From Chlamydiales bacterium (GTDB lineage Bacteria; Chlamydiota; Chlamydiia; Chlamydiales; JAACFD01), in contig JAACFD010000123.1 of the NCBI GenBank assembly GCA_009937555.1, positions 1-6,357 of the forward strand: 6,357 bases of DNA. Direction: 5' to 3'. The notes beneath the pieces were generated by a model that did not search any database, was not told the origin of the DNA, and worked only from the letters and a program-made list of their open reading frames with translations. This document shows, piece after piece, positions 5,699 through 6,357 of this stretch. Each line of letters opens with the position of its first letter. Position 1 is the stretch's first letter. The translations under genes and the position numbers were made by a program.

Positions 5699-6181
5699 TT
5701 AGTTCAAAAGTTGAAGGTCCTCGAAGGCTTCTTTTAGTATTAAATTCTTACTCTCTAGCACTTGCATCACTCTTGCTTCAGCTTTTCTCATTTCAAGACG
5801 ATCCTGCGGGTCTATATCATCATAGCCTAGTAAGTGTAGCACAGCGTGTACAATATATAGAGTGCACTCATGGTAAGGGTCTTTACCTATTGCAGTTGCA
5901 TATTCTATAGCGGTATAAGGGCAGATAAAGGCATCGCCTAAAACTCTATAAGTATCTTGCAAATCTGTCTCTGTATCTATTGGGAAGGAAATACAATCAG
6001 TAAGGCTTGGATCTTGAAAAAACTCTTCATGGAGTTGGCAAATTCTTGCTGCATCCACAAAAAAGATGCCTAGTTCGTCACAAACGACTTTTTCTTCTAG
6101 CAAAATTGACTTAAGGATCTTTTCTACTGTGTAGAGATCTATAGAGAGGTCTTTTTGCTGGTTGTTGAGATTAATCTTCAA
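5699..6181 (-). CDS. ybeY: YbeY endoribonuclease (rRNA maturation factor), 160 aa
   Basis: YbeY is a single-domain metalloprotein that works with the 30S ribosome in 16S rRNA 3'-end maturation and ribosome quality control. Visible motifs in order: LHEEFFQDPSLTDCISFPID (50-69), LGDAFICP (81-88) and the signature HAVLHLLGYDD (112-122) followed by DRLEM and an acidic helix. Two of the three usual metal-binding His are present (112, 116); the third position of the H-x3-H-x5-H motif is Asp122. The Arg found in many proteobacterial members (R59 in E. coli) aligns with Phe55. I recall a similar Asp in Bacteroidetes-type YbeY, so the change may be clade-typical and not inactivating. The start is TTG 6181: an in-frame TAA lies two codons upstream and no ATG is available before the motifs. 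GGTG, seven bases upstream, is a weak ribosome binding site. Length is normal for the family. Confidence 0.93.
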   Translation of the reverse strand: MKINLNNQQKDLSIDLYTVEKILKSILLEEKVVCDELGIFFVDAARICQLHEEFFQDPSLTDCISFPIDTETDLQDTYRVLGDAFICPYTAIEYATAIGKDPYHECTLYIVHAVLHLLGYDDIDPQDRLEMRKAEARVMQVLESKNLILKEAFEDLQLLN

Positions 6182-6188
6182 TTTTTAA

Positions 6189-6192
6189 CACC
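6189..6192 (-). promoter_or_regulatory. Weak ribosome binding site (GGTG) before the TTG start of ybeY
   Basis: GGTG, complementary to the CACC part of the usual anti-Shine-Dalgarno sequence, lies seven bases before TTG 6181. Together with the rare start codon it predicts low translation of ybeY. Confidence 0.45.
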
Positions 6193-6217
6193 AAAAATTC
6201 TTTTAACTTTTTCTATA

Positions 6218-6246
6218 ATTTTAACAAAAAGTCACAATTTTTTCAA
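6218..6246 (-). promoter_or_regulatory. Likely sigma70-type promoter of ybeY
   Basis: Minus-strand TTGAAA (6241-6246) and TAAAAT (6218-6223) are separated by exactly 17 bases, each a five-of-six match to consensus. Transcription would begin near 6211, leaving a leader of about 30 bases. The promoter lies between the tRNA and ybeY, so ybeY need not depend on tRNA readthrough. The surrounding DNA is very AT-rich, which raises the chance of a spurious match. Confidence 0.55.
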
Positions 6247-6277
6247 TAAAAGTAAAGCTTAGAATAATAAGAACTTA

Positions 6278-6353
<76 letters not shown>

Positions 6354-6357
6354 ACAA

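Overview
The window is AT-rich bacterial DNA in which every recognisable gene lies on the minus strand, so transcription runs from right to left. It looks like a member of the Chlamydiae, probably an environmental (non-Chlamydiaceae) lineage. The basis is the neighbourhood ybeY, CBS-domain CorC/HlyC protein, DUF3604-like protein. From memory this resembles the Chlamydia trachomatis CT422-CT425 region, but without the small RsbV-type gene (CT424) I would expect between the last two. Proteins with the look of host-interaction factors, one with leucine-rich repeats and one with paired hydrophobic segments, fit an intracellular bacterium. The assignment is inference; no 16S rRNA is present.

Right part (about 4178-6353), conserved genes: a complete initiator tRNA-fMet(CAU), then ybeY (rRNA-processing endoribonuclease) behind its own likely promoter, then a 451-residue membrane protein of the CorB/CorC (CNNM, hemolysin-like) family with DUF21, paired CBS and CorC_HlyC domains. 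Both protein genes begin with TTG. Intergenic gaps are about 165 bp.

Middle (2077-3996): a large DUF3604/PHP-like protein. A clear ribosome binding site shows that it starts at ATG 3996, not at the upstream in-frame TTG. It keeps the family architecture, but most of the metal-binding histidines expected of the family are replaced. A strong intrinsic terminator follows it.

Left part (1-1956), accessory genes: a 256-residue protein with two hydrophobic segments near the N terminus and a soluble C-terminal region, followed by its own intrinsic terminator; then a leucine-rich-repeat gene cut in two by an in-frame TAG. The 21 codons between that TAG and the next ATG still read as coding sequence that joins the two parts, so the unit is most simply one interrupted gene (115-957). 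The first 114 bases hold no gene or clear terminator.

The conserved genes on the right are housekeeping (translation start, rRNA maturation, probable ion transport). The two genes on the left look lineage-specific. I saw no CRISPR array, insertion sequence, phage gene or origin, and no strong candidate for a new multi-gene system. The points most worth following are the split LRR gene, the degenerate DUF3604 metal site and the possible inclusion-membrane-like protein.
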